From positions 1 to 9,098 of the forward strand of contig JBNJEM010000307.1 in assembly GCA_051745935.1 (NCBI GenBank): a stretch of 9,098 nt of DNA. The letters run 5' to 3'. The notes below the pieces were generated by a model, which searched no databases, was not told the origin of the DNA, and saw only the letters and a list, made by a program, of their open reading frames with translations. Origin of the DNA: JBNJEM01 sp051745935. Its GTDB lineage: Bacteria; Planctomycetota; Planctomycetia; Pirellulales; Pirellulaceae. Made by a program: the position numbers and the translations under genes. Shown here one piece after another: positions 1 to 6,847 of the stretch (the first letter of the stretch is position 1; every line of letters begins with the position of its first letter).

Positions 1-186
1 GCCTGATTAGCCTGTTGTTCACTTGAAAAGACGGGCCTGGAGACCCGTCCTACATATACTGTTTGCAACGTTAGAGTCTATCTGCCTGATTAGCCTGTTG
101 TTCACTTGAAAAGACGGGCCTGGAGACCCGTCCTACATATACTGTTTGCAACGTTAGAGTCTATCTGCCTGATTAGCCTGTTCTTC
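1..186. repeat. Tandem 83-bp direct repeat array (2 full identical units plus partial third)
   Basis: Units 1-83 and 84-166 are identical base for base. A third copy starts at 167 and matches for about 20 bases with one mismatch (c for g at 183) before diverging into unique sequence. Each unit carries a hairpin with stem GACGGG/CCCGTC and an 8-nt loop, at 30-49 and again at 113-132, followed by an AT-richer tail. The left end is cut by the window edge, so the copy number is a minimum. There is no reading frame of note, and the repeat stops about 70 bp before the start of the beta-helix gene. The perfect identity points to recent duplication. The hairpin resembles dispersed intergenic palindromes that I associate with planctomycete genomes, but that resemblance is from memory. 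Confidence 0.93.
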
Positions 187-241
187 GCGGCATTGGCCGT
201 ATGCGCCGGTCACCTCACTGAATCCGCTACATTTTTTTGAC

Positions 242-246
242 AGGAG
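242..246 (+). promoter_or_regulatory. Shine-Dalgarno site for the beta-helix gene
   Basis: AGGAG lies 7 nt before the ATG at 254, which supports that start over any downstream alternative. No clear sigma-70 promoter could be picked out in 187-241. Confidence 0.7.
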
Positions 247-253
247 CCTCGAC

Positions 254-1432
254 ATGACGTGGACACCTTCTCACCATCTTGGTTTTGCATCAGCGGCTCT
301 GGTACTTGTCCTGGTCGCCGCTCCCGCCCACGGCCAGGAAGGGAAAGAGTCGATTCTACCGGGCAGCCGGCCCACCATCGAAGCGCGGCGATTCTCCAGT
401 CTGCAAGCGGCGCTGGACGCCGTACCGGAACGTGGCGGGCTGGTTCAACTGCCGGCGGGCAAGTTTGAAATCAAGGAGCCGTTGATTCTGAAACGCGGCG
501 AGACGCGACTGGCCGGCGTGGGGGCGGCAACTCACATCGTCAATACCAACCAAGAGGGCAAGCCCGCTTTGATCCTCCAACACCCGGACGGGGACCAGGT
601 GAAACGGAGTGAGCACTTGTGGCGCGTGAGTCTCGCGAACTTCCGCATGACCGGGAACCCCGAGAGCGGTCATGGCATTGTCGCCAACCGGATTGAGGAA
701 CTTTTCGTCCAGGGGGTGACCGTCACTCACCACGGCGGCGATGGAATCCGATTGGATCATTGCTACGAGGATCCGCGAATCAGTGACTGTTTGATGACGT
801 ACAATAAAGGCATCGGACTCCACTTGATCGGTTGTCACGACATTGTGGTGGCCGCCAATCAGTTCGAGGAGAATCAGGACGCGCTACACTGTATCGACGG
901 CTTTAATCTTTGCATGACCGGCAACTGCCTCGACGACCATTTAGGCAAAGGGGTCGTCATTGAAAATACCTACGGTTCGGTCCTCTCGGGGAATATGATC
1001 GAAGAGTGCAAAGCGGACGCCGTGCTTTTGGACCGAAACTGCTATGGAATCACCATCAGCGCCAATGTCATCGCTCATAACGGAAGCGGGATTAACTTGA
1101 AGGACGCGCACGGCTGTGCCGTCAGCGCCAACACGCTGACCATCATGAAAACGAATGCGGTTCGCATTGGCCCCGAAAGTGGCCGCATTACGGTGACGGG
1201 CAATAATTTCTCCGACAGCTATATTGGGGACAATCAGGTTAAACGGCGGGAAGGCGACCGGAGTGCGGCCGGGTTGGTATTGGACGCAACTCGCGACCTC
1301 GCCATCACTGGAAACGTCTTTTCCGGCCTTCGTCCCAAGGCGGTGGCTTGCCAAGGCGAGGAAAGTGAAGGAATCATTTTCTCCGACAATCGTATCGTCG
1401 ACTCGCCCAGCGACCTCGGGCAATCCGAATGA
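254..1432 (+). CDS. Exported right-handed parallel beta-helix protein (pectate-lyase-3/NosD-like fold)
   Basis: This is a 392-residue protein. A signal peptide is visible: hydrophobic core at about residues 10-23 and a plausible cleavage after A-H-G at residue 27, so it is probably periplasmic or secreted. Residues 45-95 (FSSLQAALDAV, then a GG-V-LPAG-F turn) resemble the N-terminal cap of Pectate_lyase_3-type beta-helices. From about residue 120 to the end there are regular coil repeats. A recurrent (S/T/A)-(G/A/D)-N-x-(hydrophobic) motif places asparagines at 202, 224, 247, 271, 293, 317, 354 and 379, mostly 22-25 residues apart, which is the asparagine ladder of stacked helix turns. The longer 317-354 step contains a charged insertion (QVKRREGDRS). 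Ten cysteines lie between 170 and 366. The fold is well supported. The substrate is not, since no lyase or hydrolase catalytic set was recognised; polysaccharide binding or cleavage is only an inference. It appears monocistronic and is convergent with the transporter gene. Confidence 0.88.
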   Translation: MTWTPSHHLGFASAALVLVLVAAPAHGQEGKESILPGSRPTIEARRFSSLQAALDAVPERGGLVQLPAGKFEIKEPLILKRGETRLAGVGAATHIVNTNQEGKPALILQHPDGDQVKRSEHLWRVSLANFRMTGNPESGHGIVANRIEELFVQGVTVTHHGGDGIRLDHCYEDPRISDCLMTYNKGIGLHLIGCHDIVVAANQFEENQDALHCIDGFNLCMTGNCLDDHLGKGVVIENTYGSVLSGNMIEECKADAVLLDRNCYGITISANVIAHNGSGINLKDAHGCAVSANTLTIMKTNAVRIGPESGRITVTGNNFSDSYIGDNQVKRREGDRSAAGLVLDATRDLAITGNVFSGLRPKAVACQGEESEGIIFSDNRIVDSPSDLGQSE

Positions 1433-1470
1433 AGGCGGGTCGCGTGACGGGCGGCGTTCGCCAGGTGAAA

Positions 1471-1483
1471 ATCCCGCGGGGAT
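1471..1483 (-). terminator. Possible small terminator hairpin for the transporter gene
   Basis: ATCCC-GCG-GGGAT forms a perfect 5-bp stem with a 3-nt loop. Read on the minus strand it is followed by a short T run (GATTTTCACC), as expected of a weak intrinsic terminator for the leftward operon. It shares bases 1480-1483 with the larger stem-loop at 1480-1532, so the two structures are alternatives or act in succession. Confidence 0.35.
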
Positions 1484-1532
1484 GGCGGACGAGCGAGCCG
1501 CTGACACATGCTGATCAACGCTCGTGCCATCC
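1480..1532. terminator. Large stem-loop in the convergent gap, likely bidirectional terminator
   Basis: The left arm 1480-1495 (GGATGGC-GG-ACGAGCG) pairs with the right arm 1519-1532 (CGCTCGT-GCCATCC). This gives two perfect 7-bp helices separated by a 2-nt GG bulge, with a 23-nt loop. It fills the gap between two convergent stops at 1432 and 1537, the place where a shared transcription terminator is expected. No strong T run follows the right arm on the plus strand, so rightward termination may not be intrinsic. The structure is directly visible; the role is inferred from location. Confidence 0.6.
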
Positions 1533-1536
1533 GAGC

Positions 1537-3789
1537 CTATTGCTTCCCTCTCTCGGCCCGCACCACTTTGCCCAGCGGGCTGGAGAGGATCGCGGGAAGC
1601 AGAATCAAATCGCCCAGGAGGGCGGCCACGAGAAGCGTGGCCATCAACCAGGCGAATCGTCGAATCGGCATGAACGAACTTAATGAGAAGACCAGCAAGG
1701 CACAGGAGCAGACCAACGTGGTGTGAGCCATCGCGCTGGCGCAGCGCTGCAAGGCGAACCGGACGGCGCCGCGGCGAGGGTACTGCCGGGACAACCCGCG
1801 GCGATACCAGGTGAGCAGGTGAAACGTGTCATCCACCGCGATGCCCATGGCCGCGCTGGCGGTCATGATCGAACCGATTTCGATCCAAATGCCGCACCAC
1901 CCCATGCCCCCGAATGCGACCACCGCTGGAAAGATGTTAGGGATCATCGTAAGCAGCCCCGAACGCGCGTCGCGCAGCACCACGACCATCACCACGGCAA
2001 TCACGGCAAACGCCAATAGAAAGCTTTCCACGAGGTCGTTGAGCAACTCGCGTTGTGCCTTGTAGATCAAAGGAATGGCGCCGGTGTAGGTCACGTGAAC
2101 CTCGTCAAGCGGTTCCACCAACGGACGAAGTGCCTCCCGCAACGTGCCCATGAAGCGGCCGTAATCGAGGTCGCTGAGTGCCGAGGCGCGCACGCTAATG
2201 CGCCACAACTGATCTTGGTTCCCGCCCCCGGAAAGAAAACCTCCCTCGCGCAGCTGCTCCTTGATCTCGGACGCATGGCGACGGATGATCACCTGTTGTG
2301 CGATCCGGCGTACTGACTTCCCTTCCGGCAGCGAGGGGGCGAAGTCGGCGCCGGATAAGGTCGCGCCTACTTCGGGCAACGCCTTCACCGCGAGTTCCAA
2401 TTCTCGTACACGGCTCAGTTGCTTCAAGATGTCCCGCTCGGTCCCACTGTCGAAATGGATCACAAGTTCAAGGGGGACCAGTGGGCCCAGATGCCTTTCC
2501 AACCAGCGATAGTCCCGTAGTATCCGGCTCTCCGATCCAAATCGATACTGCAGCCGGACCGTCGACCGCATCATGAACAGACCGATCCCCGAGAAAAGCA
2601 TGAGGCACAACGAGACGACAACGATCATCTTGTTGCGATGCCAGATCCAGTCGACCACGCGGTCCAGCTGCCAGGGAGAGGCCGAGCCCTGGATGGTCGA
2701 AGCACGCGAGCGGGCCGATTCCGGCCAGACTGTCAAAGCAACGGGCAGCATGACCAGGACCGTCGCCAGACTCGCCGCCATCCCGAGGGCCGCGTAGATG
2801 CCGAACATCTTGACCGGCATGATGTTGCTCACCGCCAGCGACAAAAGGCCGATCGCCGTGGTACCGGACGCCAGAACACAAGGCCACCACCCATCGCGCA
2901 ACGCCTGCAAGGGGGCCGAACCGGGCCCCCCCTCGCCCACCGCGTCGCGATAGTAATTCACCAGATGAATCGCCGCCGACACGCTCAACACGAACACCAG
3001 GGGCGGCAACATGGTCATCACCAGGTTCATCTGGCCACCCGAGTAATAGAGGATCGATAGCGCCGCCGCGGTGCTGTAGACGGACGCCGCCAAAATGATG
3101 ATCGCCAAGCGGATGCTACGAAGGCGTGTCCAGGTAATCGCCAGCGCCACAATCCCCGAAAGACTGGCTAGTTCCAACAGCAGCCGCTGGCTCTCCACAT
3201 CAATGGTGGCGGCATCGACCGTCGGTCCCCCCATGTGCAGCGCCTCGGCATCCAAGCCGGGGAGATCACGCGCCGCGCTACGGATGTGGTTCACGGCCGC
3301 CGCGCGGTTGCCAACCCCCCGCTCGGAAATCGTGAGCATGACGCAGGTGGTCTCCCCATCGGGGCCGATCAGAATGCCCCGCAGGCGGCGAATCGCTTCT
3401 TCACGGGACAACTCAAGAGGGCGGCTCATGAGCCGCTCCACCATTTCCTGCCCGGTGACGGCACTCTGAAAATAGGGAGGATCCGGATGCTCCAACAGCG
3501 ATTGGGCCAGCTGCCGTGGGCGGGGGTCGTCAAGCGTGCAACCCGGCCAGCTGACCACCGTGATTTCATCGTGGCCAAAGTGCTGTTGAAACCACTCGTA
3601 GGTGTCGGTTTCCGGAAAGCCACGAGGCAACCACTGGCGCGGATCGTTGGAACTGCTGTTCAACGCACCGGCCACGCCGCGAAACAAGAAGGGCAGCGTC
3701 GCCAATAAGACGACCAGAACGGAGATTGTATAGACGCCGCCCAATCCCCCCCGATCCCGCTCGGCAAACTGGCTCACCTCGGCTTGCAT
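1537..3789 (-). CDS. RND superfamily / MMPL-type membrane transporter
   Basis: This is a 750-residue integral membrane protein with the duplicated RND layout. There is one TM at about 20-36, a large extracytoplasmic domain at about 40-200, then five TMs at about 203-355. A second half repeats the plan: TM at about 387-406, an extracytoplasmic domain at about 410-585, and five TMs at about 587-735. The hallmark GIAVDDTFHLL at 649-659 has the paired acidic residues D653 and D654 expected of proton-coupled RND/MMPL proteins. The equivalent stretch in the first half (about 267-280, LSVSAAIHLVNYY) lacks the acidic pair. Length and topology fit MMPL/HpnN-like exporters more than AcrB-type pumps, which are about 1000 residues. 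No membrane-fusion or outer-membrane partner is adjacent. Its ATG lies inside the end of the upstream hydrolase gene (16-nt overlap) with no recognisable Shine-Dalgarno site, suggesting translational coupling. The cargo is unknown; a lipid or hydrophobic molecule is an inference from the family. Confidence 0.9.
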   Translation of the reverse strand: MQAEVSQFAERDRGGLGGVYTISVLVVLLATLPFLFRGVAGALNSSSNDPRQWLPRGFPETDTYEWFQQHFGHDEITVVSWPGCTLDDPRPRQLAQSLLEHPDPPYFQSAVTGQEMVERLMSRPLELSREEAIRRLRGILIGPDGETTCVMLTISERGVGNRAAAVNHIRSAARDLPGLDAEALHMGGPTVDAATIDVESQRLLLELASLSGIVALAITWTRLRSIRLAIIILAASVYSTAAALSILYYSGGQMNLVMTMLPPLVFVLSVSAAIHLVNYYRDAVGEGGPGSAPLQALRDGWWPCVLASGTTAIGLLSLAVSNIMPVKMFGIYAALGMAASLATVLVMLPVALTVWPESARSRASTIQGSASPWQLDRVVDWIWHRNKMIVVVSLCLMLFSGIGLFMMRSTVRLQYRFGSESRILRDYRWLERHLGPLVPLELVIHFDSGTERDILKQLSRVRELELAVKALPEVGATLSGADFAPSLPEGKSVRRIAQQVIIRRHASEIKEQLREGGFLSGGGNQDQLWRISVRASALSDLDYGRFMGTLREALRPLVEPLDEVHVTYTGAIPLIYKAQRELLNDLVESFLLAFAVIAVVMVVVLRDARSGLLTMIPNIFPAVVAFGGMGWCGIWIEIGSIMTASAAMGIAVDDTFHLLTWYRRGLSRQYPRRGAVRFALQRCASAMAHTTLVCSCALLVFSLSSFMPIRRFAWLMATLLVAALLGDLILLPAILSSPLGKVVRAERGKQ

Positions 3790-4607
3790 GGCACGGAATT
3801 GCGACGGGAGTTCATGTCGCCCAGAAATTCATCCAGGAGATGAGCAAACTTCTCCGGCTGTTCAATGGGCGGCGCGTGTCCGCACTGGTCAATGAAACAT
3901 AATTCCGCTTCCGGAATGTGCTCGCGGAACTGCTGGGCCACGGCTGGCGGCGTGATCGAATCGTCGCTGCCCCATATGATCATCGTCGGCACCGCGACAT
4001 TCGCCAACTCTTCCAGCATGTAACGGTTCCGGGTTGCCTTGGCCACCTTCAATAGAAATCGCCGATAGTGGCGATCACTCAACATCAAATAGACATCATC
4101 CACCAACTTGTCACTCACATGCTTCGAATCATAGAAGATCTCACCGGCCTGCTTGCGGATGTAGTCGCGACAAAGCCGTGGCGGACGACCGCCAGCCAAA
4201 TTACGCTCAAACAAACCAGCACTGCCGCTCAGGATCAGTCGCTCCACTCGCTCCGGGTGATGCGCGTACAAATCCAACGCGAGCTGGCCTCCCAGCGAGT
4301 TGCCACAAACGACCGCGTGGTCCAACCCGAGCTCGTCCAGGAATTCCGCCACGTGATGCGTCAGTTGCCTCAGCGATTTGAAACCCGTGTGACGCCGCTT
4401 CTGACCAAATTCGATGGGAAGCTGCAAGGCGTAGAAGTGGTAACGATCGACCAATTCCTGCATGATCGACAACCAATTCGACGGGCTGCCGAACAAGCCA
4501 TGAAGCAATAGAATCGGTGTCTCACCCGAGCCTAACTCGTAAAAACGGAACTCTCTGCCGTCCGTCGTCGTGTGCTGTTCGCATCCATTGGCAAAAGATA
4601 TGCTCAT
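3774..4607 (-). CDS. Alpha/beta-fold hydrolase, cotranscribed with the RND transporter
   Basis: This is 277 residues from the preferred ATG at 4605-4607. The open frame extends 14 codons further to a TTG at 4649, but the ATG has a GGGAGAGAG Shine-Dalgarno stretch just upstream and the added residues are not hydrophobic or conserved-looking. Numbered from the ATG, the features of a classical alpha/beta hydrolase are present: HG oxyanion motif at about 36-37 (LLLHGLFGS), nucleophile elbow G-N-S-L-G-G with Ser104, the acid in WGSDDSITPP (probably Asp216), and the catalytic His244 in QCGHAPPIEQP. A helical cap occupies about 130-200. There is no signal peptide, so it is probably cytoplasmic. Likely reactions are ester, thioester or C-C bond hydrolysis; the substrate cannot be assigned. 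Its final 16 nt overlap the transporter start, so the two are almost certainly one transcript. Confidence 0.9.
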   Translation of the reverse strand: MSISFANGCEQHTTTDGREFRFYELGSGETPILLLHGLFGSPSNWLSIMQELVDRYHFYALQLPIEFGQKRRHTGFKSLRQLTHHVAEFLDELGLDHAVVCGNSLGGQLALDLYAHHPERVERLILSGSAGLFERNLAGGRPPRLCRDYIRKQAGEIFYDSKHVSDKLVDDVYLMLSDRHYRRFLLKVAKATRNRYMLEELANVAVPTMIIWGSDDSITPPAVAQQFREHIPEAELCFIDQCGHAPPIEQPEKFAHLLDEFLGDMNSRRNSVPCKPR

Positions 4608-4612
4608 GCTCT

Positions 4613-4616
4613 CTCC
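4613..4616 (-). promoter_or_regulatory. Shine-Dalgarno site that decides the hydrolase start
   Basis: On the minus strand GGAG sits 5 nt before the ATG at 4607, inside a purine-rich GGGAGAGAG stretch. The longer TTG start at 4649 has no comparable site, so the shorter protein is preferred. Confidence 0.6.
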
Positions 4617-4666
4617 CACGTACCCACGTTTCCCTCGGTGAGAACCCAAACACCAAGGCTCAACAA

Positions 4667-4682
4667 GCTAACGGGCGCTAAC
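4667..4682. repeat. Direct repeat GCTAAC at 10-bp spacing
   Basis: GCTAAC occurs at 4667-4672 and 4677-4682, one helical turn apart, about 60-75 bp upstream of the hydrolase ATG (which reads leftward). It could be a regulator-binding site, but a six-base repeat may well be chance. Confidence 0.3.
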
Positions 4683-4721
4683 AAAACTGGTTCTCGTCTC
4701 GAACACTTCCTGCACTTCGTG

Positions 4722-4753
4722 ATTCTCCGCCAACCGCATTCTTCGCCAACCGC
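4722..4753. repeat. 16-bp tandem duplication
   Basis: ATTCTCCGCCAACCGC (4722-4737) is followed directly by a second copy differing at one base (ATTCTTCGCCAACCGC, 4738-4753). It lies outside any supported gene, 115-146 bp upstream of the hydrolase ATG. It is consistent with replication slippage or a duplicated binding site. Confidence 0.8.
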
Positions 4754-4846
4754 GATCGTTCCGCTGGAACCTCGAAAACTGCTCTTCAACTTGGATCCAT
4801 ATCGCCGCCAAATAACCGTGACGCGATGGGGCGGCAGAGGCAACGC

Positions 4847-4918
4847 ATGAGGTGCCACTGATTCAAGCCGGACGAAATCCCGGGCTCCGCCCTATTTGAA
4901 TGAGTGCCATGAGGTGCC
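4847..4918. repeat. Small repeat element: 10-bp direct repeats around an imperfect inverted repeat
   Basis: The decamer ATGAGGTGCC occurs at 4847-4856 and 4909-4918. Between and overlapping them, 4853-4866 and 4896-4909 are inverted repeats matching at 12 of 14 positions, enclosing about 29 nt of GC-rich sequence. The layout resembles a very small palindromic element with target-site-like flanking repeats. It contains no coding capacity. Element identity is not established. Confidence 0.5.
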
Positions 4919-5582
4919 CTGGCCGCCCACTCCACGCATCAACCCCCGAAAACCCTAAAACCGCAACACTAGAGGATTTGTGAACACTCATCAAGCTGCC
5001 GCCTCGCCCCCACCCGCCGCGCGCCATGGCCCGCCTCCGTCATCCAATATCGCGCCGCGGCCCAAGCCCTGGCCTAATGAAAAACTCTACGTTCTTGTAA
5101 CCCCTTTTGTTGCGTCTTGCATCCTGCCCCATCTCGAATCAAGGCCTCCACGGGCCCGAAGATCCAAGAGACCGAAAGGACCAAAGGGAACATGGCAGGC
5201 GGCGGGTCACTCGGGAAGGAAAAGCGGATGCAAGCAACCCTACTGGCCCCACTCCGCCTAGATCCCGAGGTTTTCACCAGCCCAGCCCCGCATCCCCCCC
5301 AATATCCAGTGCTATTATAACTCACAAGCAGAGAATCCAATAAGAAATTCATAATCAAGCACGGATTGCAAGAGCGGGGCGCGTATCCCAAAATCGCAGC
5401 CAAGTCTTCAGGGGCTGCTGGATGCCGCCGGCGTGACCCTAGCCAACTCCGTTGTCCGCCGAGGCGTCCAGGTATCTACTAGCGAGAAGCTCACGGAACA
5501 ACGCAAAACCCATTGATATGAAACCACTTAAGGGCCATTCTCTTGTCAGAATCTACTGGAAGATCCGTTTCAAACCGTTGTT

Positions 5583-5660
5583 GCCCCGAATCGTCCATCG
5601 GTTGTCTCGCCCTTTCAGGGCTCGGTGTCTTGGGGGGCTCACCACAACGCAGGTCGGGGC
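5583..5660. repeat. Nested inverted repeats downstream of the lipase gene
   Basis: GCCCCGA at 5583-5589 pairs with TCGGGGC at 5654-5660. Inside lies a tight hairpin GCCCT-TTC-AGGGC at 5609-5621. The stretch sits 14-91 bp beyond the lipase stop codon, so it may help end that transcript, although no T run follows. The GCCCTTTCAGGGC core resembles short dispersed sequences that I recall from planctomycete intergenic regions; this is memory, not a search. Confidence 0.45.
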
Positions 5661-5673
5661 GGGAGAATTGTGG

Positions 5674-6762
5674 CTATCGCGATGGGAGATCGGGACGGCG
5701 AGCCGTTGATTGGAGGGATGTGGCCTCGTCCCTCGAGACGAAATAGCCTTTTTCCAAAAAACGGAGTGTGAATTTGAACACTCGCGGATCGTTCGCGATC
5801 AACTCGTGTAAGGCGGGGACGACTCGAAAGTCAGTCGCCCCCGCCAGCCGGGTTGTCTCGACGGTAATCCGGCCGTCATCATCACCGGGCAAGATGGGAT
5901 TCAATCCGATTGAATTGCCAACGCCGCCGGCGATGATGCCAAATTCAACTTCGGGCGTCGCCAATCGCTCCTCCAGATTGTTCCAGCTCTCGCCCAGTTG
6001 GCCGCCCGACTTGCCGAAAATCGTTTTGAAAACCAGTGAGCCGGCGAGGCGCGAAGCGGCCAATGAACCATGGTTTGGCGGCGCGATCATGACGATCCGA
6101 TGGATTCTTGGATCGGGCTTCCAGACGTGAGGGGCGGAGCTGTTTCCAGCCAAGTACCGCCGGATCACGATGTTTCCCAAACTGTGGCCCACCAGGTCAA
6201 TCTGCTTAATGCCCTTCAAGCTTCGAATCACATTCGCCAAGCTCGAGGCCTGATCATCGATGTTGGACCGTAAACTGGCGTAATCAATGGCGAACGTGGC
6301 ATATTCGCCATGTTTCTCCAGGTAGCGAGCCAGCAGGTGCATGGACCACCGGGGAGCCCCCAAACCGTGCAGGAGGACCACCGCGTTGCCCTCCATCGGC
6401 GGCAGGTTCTCCGCCCGCTTGATCGATTTCAGCTCCGCCAGACAATCGTCGAACGAGCCCTCTAAACGCAACTTGTCATTGTCGTCCAGTAAACGGCATT
6501 CCCCCGTCTCGACGTGAGCTTGAATGCGCCACTGGTGGAAATAGTATTGATCAGTCCAAGCGATGACCTTATCCAAAGATCGTGCCGGCAGCGAAATCCT
6601 CTCGCGCAATCCGGCAAACAAGCCGGCGCCCTCGTTCGTCCCCTCCGGTTCGGCCGCTCCGGCCCCCACGGTGGCCTGGAACACAAATAATCCCCAAATG
6701 GCCCAACGCCAAAGACGCGCCCGGTAACTCGCTTGTGTCGCTTCGAAAGCTGCTTGGTCCAT
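5674..6762 (-). CDS. Exported alpha/beta hydrolase, lipase/esterase-like (GHSLG)
   Basis: This is a 362-residue protein. The N-terminus has a basic region (RARLWRW, about 14-20), a hydrophobic core at about 20-35 and an A-G-A-A cleavage-like site near 36-37, so it is probably exported. Residues 40-120 are a less characteristic N-terminal extension. The hydrolase core starts with VVLLHGLG at 128-135 (oxyanion region). The nucleophile elbow is GHSLG at 192-196 with Ser194. APPNHGS at 227-233 is typical of the lipase/PGAP1-like/DUF676 group. The acid is probably Asp296 in PGDDDGRITVE, and the catalytic histidine is probably His319 in ALHELIANDP. All three catalytic roles appear filled. The likely activity is hydrolysis of carboxylic esters, possibly lipids, outside the cytoplasm; the substrate is not known. 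It is flanked by long spacers on both sides, so probably monocistronic. The ATG is supported by a strong Shine-Dalgarno site. Confidence 0.9.
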   Translation of the reverse strand: MDQAAFEATQASYRARLWRWAIWGLFVFQATVGAGAAEPEGTNEGAGLFAGLRERISLPARSLDKVIAWTDQYYFHQWRIQAHVETGECRLLDDNDKLRLEGSFDDCLAELKSIKRAENLPPMEGNAVVLLHGLGAPRWSMHLLARYLEKHGEYATFAIDYASLRSNIDDQASSLANVIRSLKGIKQIDLVGHSLGNIVIRRYLAGNSSAPHVWKPDPRIHRIVMIAPPNHGSLAASRLAGSLVFKTIFGKSGGQLGESWNNLEERLATPEVEFGIIAGGVGNSIGLNPILPGDDDGRITVETTRLAGATDFRVVPALHELIANDPRVFKFTLRFLEKGYFVSRDEATSLQSTARRPDLPSR

Positions 6763-6767
6763 CCCGC

Positions 6768-6773
6768 CCTCCC
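6768..6773 (-). promoter_or_regulatory. Shine-Dalgarno site for the exported lipase-like gene
   Basis: On the minus strand GGGAGG lies 5 nt before the ATG at 6762, supporting this start despite the rather long basic region before the signal core. Confidence 0.65.
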
Positions 6774-6847
6774 GTCGAGGAATTCCTTTTGCAGTACACG
6801 GATATTCAGGTCACGCCAAACTCACATTGGCCCGAGGCAGGGGGCAA

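Larger units (their letters stand above)
4608..5673. other. Gene-poor spacer of about 1.07 kb with repeat structures
   Basis: No open frame here looks like a real protein. The longer ones are short, proline/arginine-rich or low-complexity, and several depend on GTG or TTG starts. The hydrolase promoter should lie in the left part, but no convincing -35/-10 pair was seen. The spacer holds a GCTAAC pair 10 bp apart (4667-4682), a 16-bp tandem duplication (4722-4753), a direct and inverted repeat unit (4847-4918), and a multi-hairpin stretch (5583-5660). The stretch around 5350-5500 encodes peptide-like fragments in shifting frames (for example GLLDAAGVTLANSVVRRGV near 5411-5467), which could be a gene relic, but no family was recognised. 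Confidence 0.6.

Noticed and set aside
1..186. CRISPR array
   Set aside because: The whole 83-bp unit repeats with no variable spacers between short repeats, so it is a plain tandem repeat.
356..838. 160-residue minus-strand open frame inside the beta-helix gene
   Set aside because: It is antisense to a gene with a signal peptide and clear repeats, and has no recognisable features of its own.
2638..3060. 140-residue plus-strand open frame inside the transporter gene
   Set aside because: It is antisense to well-supported transmembrane coding sequence; the His/Arg/Gln-rich composition is typical of a shadow frame.
1537..4607. AcrAB-type multidrug efflux operon
   Set aside because: The permease is 750 residues, has MMPL-like domain sizes, and has no membrane-fusion or outer-membrane channel gene beside it.
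4980..5261. 93-residue plus-strand open frame with a GTG start
   Set aside because: An AGAGGA sequence precedes it, but the protein is Pro/Arg-rich low complexity without family features, and a competing antisense frame overlaps it.
5074..5403. 109-residue minus-strand open frame with a TTG start
   Set aside because: It has no ribosome site and no domain-like pattern, and lies in the repeat-bearing spacer.
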